DNA of 6,025 nt, taken from Fidelibacterota bacterium (GTDB taxonomy: Bacteria; Fidelibacterota; Marinisomatia; Marinisomatales; TCS55). Within the stretch, counting starts at the first letter, position 1. Each line of letters starts with the position of its first letter. The notes below the pieces were generated by a model. The model ran no database searches. It saw only the letters and a list, made by a program, of their open reading frames with translations, and was not told where the DNA came from. The position numbers were made by a program, and so were the translations under genes. The stretch spans positions 68,753-74,777 of the forward strand of contig NZXC01000017.1 of the NCBI GenBank assembly GCA_002701785.1. Reading direction: 5' to 3'. Below, in pieces: positions 1 to 6,025 of the stretch.

Positions 1-881
1 AGCATTTCCGCAAAAACAGTTCCCACGAATAGACTAGGGTCATGTATATTACGTTGCATAGTATCTACAGAAGAAGTATCCATTATATTTCCAGAAATAA
101 TGAAATTATTTTTCTGATTTCCCCAATCACGTTTGATCTTCAATTTTTGAAAATTTGTAGTATCATTCACTGTAATTGATTCATTTTGAATACTTATAAA
201 ATTTGTTGTTGGATGGGTATTAATTATGATTGGTTTTCCTAGTTTGCCAGGTGAAACATAAAAATCAATACAATTTTCATTTAATGACATTGCGCTGATT
301 TGTCCAGCATGCCACCAGGAACCTTCATCCCACATCCATCCAGGGCCATAAAAGATGTTATCAAAGATAGAATTATCTACAACGAGATAGTTAATGTTTT
401 TTGCTAAATCTACTGATCGCATACGTAAACGATTATTTAAAAACCAATAATCTCTTCCTAAGTGGCGTTTAATTGTATCACTTATTGTTTGAGAAATCGT
501 ATCTAATTGTTCAATGGTAAGATGAGGATCTCCGCCACCAACTAAATAAATTGCGTTAGTATCTTGATATACTGATGTAGAAAAAGTTGTATTTGTATCA
601 AGTAATGCTAATGAAGCAATACAAGTAAATAATTTAGTATTGCTTCCAGGATTAAATAATGAATTAGGGTTCCATTCATATATAGTTTCATTAGATTTTA
701 AATCTATTACCTTAATGCCAATATTTGTCTGCAAACCAGAGGATTGAATAATAGAGGTAATTGGATCAAGTGCCTTTTTGTGTCCTGCAGCGTTATATAA
801 AGCCACAGGTTTACTACATTGCAAAAGGAGAATCATAAGGATAAATAAAGTATTAAGTTTGAATAGATATTTTTTGGTCAT
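1..881 (-). CDS. dacB: DacB/PBP4-type D-alanyl-D-alanine carboxypeptidase/endopeptidase (peptidase S13), 3' end outside window
   Basis: Family S13 penicillin-binding proteins cut the terminal D-Ala or the D-Ala-mDAP cross-link of peptidoglycan in the periplasm. Reading from the ATG at 881 gives 293 complete codons, still open at the window edge. Residues 1-22 look like an export signal: basic start (TKK), hydrophobic stretch 9-20, then LLLQC at 18-22, which could be a lipobox although Gln before the Cys is atypical. The catalytic SxxK motif is NPGSNTKLFT at 77-86, with nucleophile Ser80 and Lys83. Further S13 signatures are LVGGGDPHLT (113-122), LVVDNSIFD (166-174), GPGWMWDE (179-186) and AMSLNENCIDF (197-207). 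The SxN and KTG motifs should lie beyond the left edge, so intactness cannot be judged. An in-frame TAG at 926-924 and the lack of an earlier ATG fix the start. The gene begins 62 bases after namZ with no terminator between them, so co-transcription is likely. There is no clear Shine-Dalgarno. The family call is secure; carboxypeptidase versus endopeptidase is open. Confidence 0.9.
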   Translation of the reverse strand, partial: MTKKYLFKLNTLFILMILLLQCSKPVALYNAAGHKKALDPITSIIQSSGLQTNIGIKVIDLKSNETIYEWNPNSLFNPGSNTKLFTCIASLALLDTNTTFSTSVYQDTNAIYLVGGGDPHLTIEQLDTISQTISDTIKRHLGRDYWFLNNRLRMRSVDLAKNINYLVVDNSIFDNIFYGPGWMWDEGSWWHAGQISAMSLNENCIDFYVSPGKLGKPIIINTHPTTNFISIQNESITVNDTTNFQKLKIKRDWGNQKNNFIISGNIMDTSSVDTMQRNIHDPSLFVGTVFAEM

Positions 882-943
882 CAGAAAAAACTTAAAAGAT
901 TTTAATTTTTTTTCATTTATCAGCTAAAGAATAATGTATAAAA

Positions 944-2215
944 TTAATTTATTATTGAAATCAATAGTAAAAATATTGTTATTCCTCCAACAGCAAAATA
1001 ATTGTATGAAACTGTTTTTTCTTGCAGAGTTTTTAAAAGTGTATCACTCCCCCAAAGTTTATTCAAACGCGTCTTTTTGATGATAAGGAAATCAGGGTAT
1101 AGTTCATTTATTTTTTTTAAAACACTTATACCAGTTTTAACACTATTATATTTATTTCTATCAATAATTCTGATCTCAAGTCCATGACATAGTTGATTTT
1201 CATATTTTGGTTTATCTGCTACTCCAGGAATTGATATAGGAGTAAATGATTTTGGTACAAATACAACCCCTGATAATTTTAATTTATTCAGTTCTTGAGA
1301 TAAATTTTTACTGTTAATCCATGGTGCCCCAAACCATTTAAATGGTTTATCTGTTCCTCGTCCTTCGCTAATATTTGTTCCTTCCAATAAACACATACCT
1401 GGATAGATCAATGCTGTTTCCAAGTTCGGAATATTTGGAGAAGGCTTTACCCATGGAAGGGTTGTCTCATCATACCATAACGATGCATTCCATCCCTCCA
1501 TAGGTATAGAAATTAATTTTGGAGTTGGATGAATCCATTTTTCCAGAATAATTTTTTCAGCTAGTTCACCAATTGTCCATCCATATCGTATAGGTATGGG
1601 ATATTTTCCAATAAATGATTGGTATTTAAGATCTAATATCGGCCCTTCAACAATGTCACTCCGAATTGGATTTGGACGATCTAAAACAATTATAGGTATA
1701 TTTAGTTCAGCAGCGGCTTCCATAACCAATCCCAATGTTGAGATATATGTATAGAAGCGAGCTCCAATATCTTGAATATCATAAATGATCATATCAATAC
1801 CATCTAACATTTCTTTAGTTGGCTTTCGCCTCGAACCATATAAGCTATATACCTTTGGTAGATCCTCAATTTGATTAGCGTATGTGATTTCTTTATCTGC
1901 TTCTCCGAATAAACCATGTTCTGGAGAAAAGATAACTTTTAATTTTATTTCATCCATTGACATTAGCCTTTTATAATTTGGATTTCCATTTTGATCAATT
2001 CCTGTTTGATTTGTTACAAGAGCAATCGTTTTACCAGTAATTAAATCAATTTTACTATCCAACAGAATATCTAAACCTGTACGTACTGGCATTTTATCAA
2101 CTGGGGGTGATGCAATGGTATTATAATATTTTGATTGAATTTGATGGATAGAATGATGAGTTTGTGCGAATAAAATATTTACAAGTAGAAATAATATTTT
2201 ATAAAAATGTTTCAT
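944..2215 (-). CDS. namZ: Exported exo-beta-N-acetylmuramidase NamZ family (DUF1343, GH171) with C-terminal membrane segment
   Basis: NamZ enzymes remove N-acetylmuramic acid from the non-reducing ends of peptidoglycan glycan fragments. The 423-residue protein has a signal peptide at 1-17 (KHFYK, then a hydrophobic run ending LFA before Gln18). Family motifs follow in order: LVTNQTGID (66-74), FSPEHGLFGEA (96-106), the block IYDIQDIGARFYTY (144-157), VLDRPNP (177-183), YPIPIRYGWTIGELA (205-219), PSPNIP (258-263) and YPGMCLLEGTNISEGRGT (271-288). The conserved Glu in PEHG (Glu99) and the EGTN/SEGRGT segment probably line the active site; I infer this from conservation. The end is odd. After LWGSD (387-391), where relatives continue with a helical tail often ending near YLLY, this protein has residues 406-421, strongly hydrophobic, and stops. 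This suggests a membrane anchor with almost no cytoplasmic tail. Mature residues 17-36 resemble those of the GH18 protein next door. The ATG directly abuts the upstream stop codon, so translational coupling is likely. Family assignment is very sure; substrate is inferred from the family. Confidence 0.93.
   Translation of the reverse strand: MKHFYKILFLLVNILFAQTHHSIHQIQSKYYNTIASPPVDKMPVRTGLDILLDSKIDLITGKTIALVTNQTGIDQNGNPNYKRLMSMDEIKLKVIFSPEHGLFGEADKEITYANQIEDLPKVYSLYGSRRKPTKEMLDGIDMIIYDIQDIGARFYTYISTLGLVMEAAAELNIPIIVLDRPNPIRSDIVEGPILDLKYQSFIGKYPIPIRYGWTIGELAEKIILEKWIHPTPKLISIPMEGWNASLWYDETTLPWVKPSPNIPNLETALIYPGMCLLEGTNISEGRGTDKPFKWFGAPWINSKNLSQELNKLKLSGVVFVPKSFTPISIPGVADKPKYENQLCHGLEIRIIDRNKYNSVKTGISVLKKINELYPDFLIIKKTRLNKLWGSDTLLKTLQEKTVSYNYFAVGGITIFLLLISIIN
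2123..2167 (-). repeat. Copy 1 of a shared N-terminal module (AQxHxSIHxIQxxYY) in NamZ
   Basis: Residues 17-31 of NamZ, at the predicted signal-peptide cleavage site, read AQTHHSIHQIQSKYY. The same positions relative to the signal peptide in the upstream GH18 protein (4562-4606) read AQEHPSIHEIQLEYY, identical at 10 of 15 residues and, by my count, 31 of 45 bases. Similarity continues weakly with I-x-S-P a few residues on. Catalytic domains begin only later. The function is unknown; I do not recognise a named domain. Confidence 0.6.
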
Positions 2216-2218
2216 TTA
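2213..2218 (-). promoter_or_regulatory. Stop-start junction TAAATG coupling GH18 gene to namZ
   Basis: The GH18 stop codon TAA (2218-2216) is followed with no spacer by the namZ ATG (2215-2213). No Shine-Dalgarno-like purine run is visible in the preceding bases, which are rich in A and T. Such abutting junctions usually mean that ribosomes finishing the first gene reinitiate on the second, which would tie the amounts of the two enzymes together. The junction is seen directly; the coupling is inferred. Confidence 0.65.
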
Positions 2219-4672
2219 TTTTAATAATGTAATTTTTTGTGTTTCCATGGTTTGCCCTATTGTAATACTTAATATATACATACCTGTTGGTAATTCTTTA
2301 TTTTCTATATCAAGCCCATTCCATACCCAACTATAATTCTGATTTCCATTTAATAAAAGATATGCAGTTTTTACAGGTCGACCTAATAAGTCAAAGATTA
2401 CTATTTTCGCATTATCATTTATATAATTTGATGAAAAATCCAGTGTTATGGATGAATTAGAAGGATTAGGATAAAGTGCATGTATTTTTACTTCATCTGG
2501 CAGAGATATTTCATTTTCATCATTTGCATAAAGTTCTGTTTCATAGAAATTGAGAATTCTATTTAATAATTCACTACGTTTTGCTTGTGGATAAATTGTT
2601 TCAAATCCAACGGAAAAGAATACAAGCCCTCCATCATAATTACTATTACCAAATTTCCCCAAATAACTTATACCCATTCCACCCCGTGAGCTATAATCCA
2701 CATTATCATATTTAATACATATTTCTGCACCATTAATTGGTTTAATACCATCTGGCCAGTCTACATCATAAGTTCCATGGTCTCCATTATCAAAAGTAAT
2801 ATTGGAAACTCCATCAAAAATAGAGTTCTCAATTCCCAATCCATTATATGTTCCTTGATATCCTCCTGCAGCATCGGATATATAATTTGATTTTAGATAA
2901 TTTTGAAAAAATTCTATATCTTGTTCACTTCCTTCGCTTGCTAGATCATACCCTATTTCTGAACCGGATACAAATAGGAACCCCCCATTTTCCAGATAAG
3001 TTTGAACTAATTCTTGCTCTATAATAGAAAAAGAACTCGTTGTAGTTGCCTCTTCTCCAAGGATCCAGTCGATTATTGAATAATTATTCAAATCTACATT
3101 TCCTTCAATTACAGCTTCATTGGTGGCACTATCAAAAGAGTAATTTTGATCATGGAATGCAGTCCCATGTTGCATAATAAAATCAAATGTATTATTGGTA
3201 CCATTTATTCTGTCAAATCCATTAATAATTAGACTTTTAACATTTTCATTTGAAGGTATAATGCCAAGAAATTCAGTTTGGGGACTATAGCCAAAATCAT
3301 TTTTTGCTGTAACGGAAAGGAAATAAGACTCACCAACTGACAAATCATTAATGATAATAGGTCGTTGAGTATATATATCTAGGGTATCAATAGTATTATT
3401 TTCTAAATACCCCCTTAATACAATATATGAATCTGCAACTTGTGCTCCTTGAAAATTAATCATTACACTTCCATTACCAATATTTTTAATTGATAAACTA
3501 TTAGGAGTAGTAGGCGGAGCATTTGCACCAAACTTTGCGGATAAAAGATCCCAGAGTTCCAGATTATTTCCATCATATCCCATTGCCCAAATACCTATAC
3601 CTAATAAATCATTTTCTATAGCAAAATCATATTTTAGAGATAAAGATAAACTATCATCATACCATCCCTGTATCCAATTTGGATTTTGATAACGGTACCA
3701 AGGAGTTTGCGAGGATTCATGCCATAGCTTTCCATATGATAAAGCATTTCCTTCCATTTCAGCATAAAATTTTGCTGATCCATTATCTGTGGTTGATGTA
3801 CCACTAGAACCGGATGAGGCTGGCCATTCAAAGCCAAAATAAGGGCATCCAATAATCAATTTATCTGACTGATTATTTGTTTTATTCAAATAGTCATCTA
3901 TAGTCCAAGAAACAGTATATCCATTTCCAGAAAGCGGCGCATTGGGACCAGTGGTTGAGCTTCCACTATAATAGTAATCATAACCCATAATAAATAATCC
4001 ATCGCTTATAGTTGCAAGCGCGTTGTAATCCCATCCGTCATTCCAGTCAACAGCTGGTGTCGCTAATGTTATTTTAGAACCAGGTATCTCAGCATGGAAC
4101 GTATTTGTAAGATCAGTAATAAATTGTACCATATTTTGTTTTTGAGAAGGAGGGAATGATTCAAAATCAATATTTACTCCATCAGCATTTCCTGCTTGGA
4201 CCAATGTTAAAAGATTATCAATTAGATTTTGTCTATAGGATGGATTGCTTAATAACGTTATTAAATCTCCATTATTAAAAAGAGTTACACAAAGAACCAC
4301 GTCAACACCATATGAGTGTGCCAAATTTATCAGACCTACTACCGGCCAACCATGAAGATCGCTAAGATCTCCCGTTGCTGTTGCTTCAGCGCTGAAATAG
4401 GAGATTGTCGAAATTAAGTTGTAGTTATAATTTTGCCATGCGGTACCCATCCAATATGGGTGATAGCCAAATACTTCTCTGCTAGGAGTAGTTGATCGAT
4501 TTTGTTTATCTATAATTGGCTCACTTGTATCCTGCCTTGGTGATTCGATATAGTTATTCTTATAATACTCAAGCTGAATTTCATGAATACTAGGATGTTC
4601 TTGTGCGAAAACAGAACATAATATATTCATCATGAAAAAGTATAACGGTTTTGTATTTCTTAAATACTGCAA
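2216..4672 (-). CDS. Secreted multidomain GH18 glycoside hydrolase with FN3, amidotransferase-like domain and T9SS sorting tail
   Basis: This 818-residue secreted protein starts with TTG. The first in-frame ATG (residue 14, at 4633) would leave only about ten residues before the cleavage site, whereas TTG gives a proper signal peptide (Arg5, Lys8, hydrophobic 9-22, SVFA before Gln24). The GH18 barrel spans about 66-384: it opens with VFGYHPYW (67-74), has the catalytic motif DGVNIDFE (164-171, acid/base Glu171), MGYDYYY (229-235) and a closing IWAMGYD (361-367). Asn167 replaces the second Asp of DxxDxDxE, as in YaaH/SleL-type enzymes that cut N-acetylglucosamine bonds in peptidoglycan. About 388-472 looks like a fibronectin type III domain. 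About 478-712 matches a domain I associate with FCB amidase- and lyase-type secreted proteins (NGFDR, DWILGEEA, FLFVSGSEIGYDL, GFETI), probably of amidotransferase-like fold. Residues 724-818 form a T9SS type A tail (ALYPNPSNSSITLDF, IFDLLGRPVK, LPTGMYIL, ending KITLLK), so the product should cross the outer membrane. Chitin is an alternative substrate; the operon favours peptidoglycan. Confidence 0.88.
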   Translation of the reverse strand: MQYLRNTKPLYFFMMNILCSVFAQEHPSIHEIQLEYYKNNYIESPRQDTSEPIIDKQNRSTTPSREVFGYHPYWMGTAWQNYNYNLISTISYFSAEATATGDLSDLHGWPVVGLINLAHSYGVDVVLCVTLFNNGDLITLLSNPSYRQNLIDNLLTLVQAGNADGVNIDFESFPPSQKQNMVQFITDLTNTFHAEIPGSKITLATPAVDWNDGWDYNALATISDGLFIMGYDYYYSGSSTTGPNAPLSGNGYTVSWTIDDYLNKTNNQSDKLIIGCPYFGFEWPASSGSSGTSTTDNGSAKFYAEMEGNALSYGKLWHESSQTPWYRYQNPNWIQGWYDDSLSLSLKYDFAIENDLLGIGIWAMGYDGNNLELWDLLSAKFGANAPPTTPNSLSIKNIGNGSVMINFQGAQVADSYIVLRGYLENNTIDTLDIYTQRPIIINDLSVGESYFLSVTAKNDFGYSPQTEFLGIIPSNENVKSLIINGFDRINGTNNTFDFIMQHGTAFHDQNYSFDSATNEAVIEGNVDLNNYSIIDWILGEEATTTSSFSIIEQELVQTYLENGGFLFVSGSEIGYDLASEGSEQDIEFFQNYLKSNYISDAAGGYQGTYNGLGIENSIFDGVSNITFDNGDHGTYDVDWPDGIKPINGAEICIKYDNVDYSSRGGMGISYLGKFGNSNYDGGLVFFSVGFETIYPQAKRSELLNRILNFYETELYANDENEISLPDEVKIHALYPNPSNSSITLDFSSNYINDNAKIVIFDLLGRPVKTAYLLLNGNQNYSWVWNGLDIENKELPTGMYILSITIGQTMETQKITLLK
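4562..4606 (-). repeat. Copy 2 of the shared N-terminal module in the GH18 protein
   Basis: Residues 23-37 (AQEHPSIHEIQLEYY) sit at the predicted cleavage site and precede the GH18 barrel by about 30 linker residues. The partner copy is at 2123-2167 in namZ. The serine is encoded by AGT here and TCT there, so the two copies are not a fresh duplication; either they diverged long ago under selection on the peptide or they converged. Confidence 0.6.
4660..4672 (-). promoter_or_regulatory. 13-base overlap of lysA end with TTG start of the GH18 gene
   Basis: The GH18 reading frame opens at TTG (4672-4670), within the last codons of lysA (stop TAA at 4662-4660). An in-frame TAG lies upstream near the lysA C-terminal codons, and no ATG lies between it and the TTG. 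No Shine-Dalgarno is visible. Overlap of this kind supports a single transcript and translational coupling. The ATGs at 4633 and 4630 are the alternative starts, disfavoured because they destroy the signal peptide. Confidence 0.6.
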
Positions 4673-5916
4673 TTCTGAAATATATCTTCGATAGTTTCTC
4701 TTGATCTAATAAGATGATATTCATCTCCATTTACCAATATTTCTGCAGAACGTGGTCTTGTATTATACTGATTTGACATGGCATATCCATAAGCACCTGC
4801 ATCCATAATTGCAATTAAGTCTCCTTCAACAACTCTTGGGAAAGATATATTAACTGCTAACCTATCAGTATTTTCACAAATACGCCCAGTAATATCTACA
4901 GGTAAATCTACTATTTTATGCTTTGTGCCTAGTTTATAGATACGATGTTCAGCGCTATACAATGCAGGGCGCATAAACGTTTCCATTCCGGCGTCTAAAC
5001 CAATAAAATTTTTATAGCTTTCTTTAATGCCAGTTACTTTTGCTAATAAGATACAAGTATTTCCTATAATTGATCTACCTGGTTCTATACATAATATGGG
5101 CCAATCAGATTTATCTCTTCCATAAAAGTCTTCAAAAACTTGAGATATTTTACAAAAAACATTGTTGAGATCAAGCGCATCCTCATCATCGCTATATGGA
5201 ATACCAAATCCGCTCCCAATTGATATTTTTGATAGATTTTGTTCAATTTTATTTTCAATTCTACGTGCAGTATTAAGGATGAGCTGTGTGTTTTTTACGA
5301 AGTAATCTTCATCAAGTATTGCTGACCCTGAATGACATTGCAATCCAAATAATTTCACCCCATCCTTTTTAGCAGATTCATAAATAGGGATAATTTTCTC
5401 TTTTGGAATACCGAATTTTGCCTCTTTTCCACCAGTAATAATTTGACTAAATCGACCCTTTCCAATACCTGGATTTAACCGAAAGCTTATATAATTAGGA
5501 ACTCCTATTTTTTTTAATCTTTGAAAAGATGTTGAATCATCTAGATTGATTTCACAACCGCTATCATAAGCAGATTGTAAATCTTTTTTCGATTCATAAT
5601 TTCCAGTGTATACACAGCTTTCCATAGGAATCCCAGCTTTGTTTGCAGCAAATAATTCCCCTGGGCTTGAGCAGTCCGCGCCCATAGATGGAAGATAATT
5701 ATGCATAAATGAAAGAAGATTTGGATTACTATTTGATTTTACAGCATAGTATATCTGGTATTGATCAAAGTAGGATTGCAATGCAGAATTAATTTTTTGA
5801 AGATTTTCTTTAATCTGATAACCATAATAAATATATAGTGGCGTACCAAACTCCTTAGAATATTTTTCCAATAAAATATTATCTTGAACTTCTTTAAGTA
5901 ATGGATGTTTTGCCAT
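4660..5916 (-). CDS. lysA: Diaminopimelate decarboxylase (PLP fold type III)
   Basis: LysA removes CO2 from meso-2,6-diaminopimelate to give L-lysine, the last step of the DAP lysine pathway, in the cytoplasm. The 418-residue length is usual for the family. The N-terminal PLP barrel begins with FGTPLYIY (23-30) and holds YAVKSNSN (57-64), where Lys60 should form the Schiff base with PLP. Next come AKFGI (166-170), CHSGSAI (194-200) with the His that stacks on the cofactor, the phosphate-binding GSGFGIPY (234-241) and EPGRSI (278-283). The C-terminal sheet domain carries DAGMETFMRPALY (308-320), the active-site ICENTD (346-351) supplied across the dimer, and DAGAYGYAMSNQYN (372-385). The segment LNPGIGKG with ITGG (147-163) resembles the branch I associate with archaeal-type LysA. 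The ATG at 5916 gives a normal N-terminus with no signal peptide, as expected. It is the first gene of the apparent operon and overlaps the GH18 gene by 13 bases. A decarboxylase for a related amino acid is possible but less likely. Confidence 0.93.
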   Translation of the reverse strand: MAKHPLLKEVQDNILLEKYSKEFGTPLYIYYGYQIKENLQKINSALQSYFDQYQIYYAVKSNSNPNLLSFMHNYLPSMGADCSSPGELFAANKAGIPMESCVYTGNYESKKDLQSAYDSGCEINLDDSTSFQRLKKIGVPNYISFRLNPGIGKGRFSQIITGGKEAKFGIPKEKIIPIYESAKKDGVKLFGLQCHSGSAILDEDYFVKNTQLILNTARRIENKIEQNLSKISIGSGFGIPYSDDEDALDLNNVFCKISQVFEDFYGRDKSDWPILCIEPGRSIIGNTCILLAKVTGIKESYKNFIGLDAGMETFMRPALYSAEHRIYKLGTKHKIVDLPVDITGRICENTDRLAVNISFPRVVEGDLIAIMDAGAYGYAMSNQYNTRPRSAEILVNGDEYHLIRSRETIEDIFQNCSI

Positions 5917-6025
5917 GATTAATTATTTTTGAATTTATACATAACTATAAAAAATAGTTTTCTAATATTTATGTAAAAAATTGCTTGATCCTTTATTAAT
6001 AAAAACGAAATTCCAACTCTAAATT
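5917..6025 (-). promoter_or_regulatory. AT-rich leader upstream of lysA, probable promoter region
   Basis: These 109 bases hold no reading frame of note and precede the first gene of the run, so the operon promoter is likely here or just beyond the edge. On the minus strand there is a TATAAA (5939-5934) and a TTTACA (5977-5972), but their spacing does not make a standard -35/-10 pair, and I see no clear Bacteroidota-type TAnnTTTG element. There is no Shine-Dalgarno before the lysA ATG. I therefore do not place a promoter exactly. Confidence 0.35.
5943..5959. repeat. Perfect inverted repeat, 6-base arms, in the lysA leader
   Basis: On the plus strand AACTAT (5943-5948) and ATAGTT (5954-5959) are exact reverse complements around AAAAA. 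It lies 27 bases before the lysA start. It could be a weak hairpin in the mRNA leader or an operator half-site pair. The arms are almost all A and T and no T-run follows them, so it is a poor terminator and may be chance in such AT-rich DNA. Confidence 0.4.

Noticed and set aside
902..916. ATG AAA AAA AAT TAA mini-frame ahead of dacB, considered as a leader peptide
   Set aside because: Four codons made only of A-rich triplets in an AT-rich gap, with no ribosome site or attenuator-like structure.
882..943. Independent promoter or terminator between namZ and dacB
   Set aside because: The 62 bases show T- and A-runs but no stable hairpin and no clear -35/-10 pair, so read-through is the simpler view.
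953..966. Perfect inverted repeat TATTGA-AA-TCAATA near the end of namZ, considered as a terminator
   Set aside because: It lies inside the coding sequence for the hydrophobic tail, has a two-base loop, and no T-run follows directly; more likely chance.
1002..1187. Plus-strand open frame of 61 codons within namZ
   Set aside because: It lies wholly antisense to strongly conserved NamZ codons, has no recognisable motif, and hydrophobicity arises from the complement of AT-rich codons.
3634..3852. Minus-strand open frame of 72 codons in another frame of the GH18 gene
   Set aside because: It is a shadow of the GH18 barrel coding sequence, with no family resemblance and no start signal.
1..6025. 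CRISPR arrays, tRNA or rRNA genes, insertion sequences, phage or defence genes
   Set aside because: No spaced direct repeats, cloverleaf-like segments, transposase motifs or defence domains were seen; the window is almost fully occupied by four metabolic and wall genes.

Overview
The window is AT-rich (roughly one third GC by eye). All four recognisable genes lie on the minus strand, so transcription runs from right to left. No gene has a convincing Shine-Dalgarno sequence. One product ends in a type IX secretion system (T9SS) type A sorting domain. Together these point to a bacterium of the FCB superphylum (Bacteroidota, Ignavibacteriota, Neomarinimicrobiota and relatives). A marine Neomarinimicrobiota-like genome would fit, but that placement is an inference from style and not from a marker gene.

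In order of transcription: a short AT-rich leader with a small perfect inverted repeat (5917-6025); lysA, diaminopimelate decarboxylase (5916-4660); a secreted multidomain GH18 glycosidase with a T9SS tail (4672-2216, TTG start, overlapping the end of lysA by 13 bases); a NamZ/DUF1343 exo-beta-N-acetylmuramidase (2215-944, whose ATG directly follows the GH18 stop codon); a 62-base gap; and a DacB/PBP4-type D-Ala-D-Ala carboxypeptidase/endopeptidase (from 881, cut by the left edge of the window). There is no gene-free stretch over 300 bases and no RNA gene, mobile element or CRISPR array that I can see.

The tight packing suggests one operon on a peptidoglycan theme. LysA consumes meso-diaminopimelate, the cross-linking amino acid of the wall. 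The other three products carry export signals and belong to families that cut glycan strands or peptide stems. A GH18 glucosaminidase, an exo-muramidase and a DD-peptidase could together dismantle peptidoglycan from its ends, for self-recycling or feeding. This joint role is inferred. The most unusual details are a short N-terminal module shared by the otherwise unrelated GH18 and NamZ proteins, and a membrane-anchor-like C-terminus on NamZ where its family normally has a soluble helical end.
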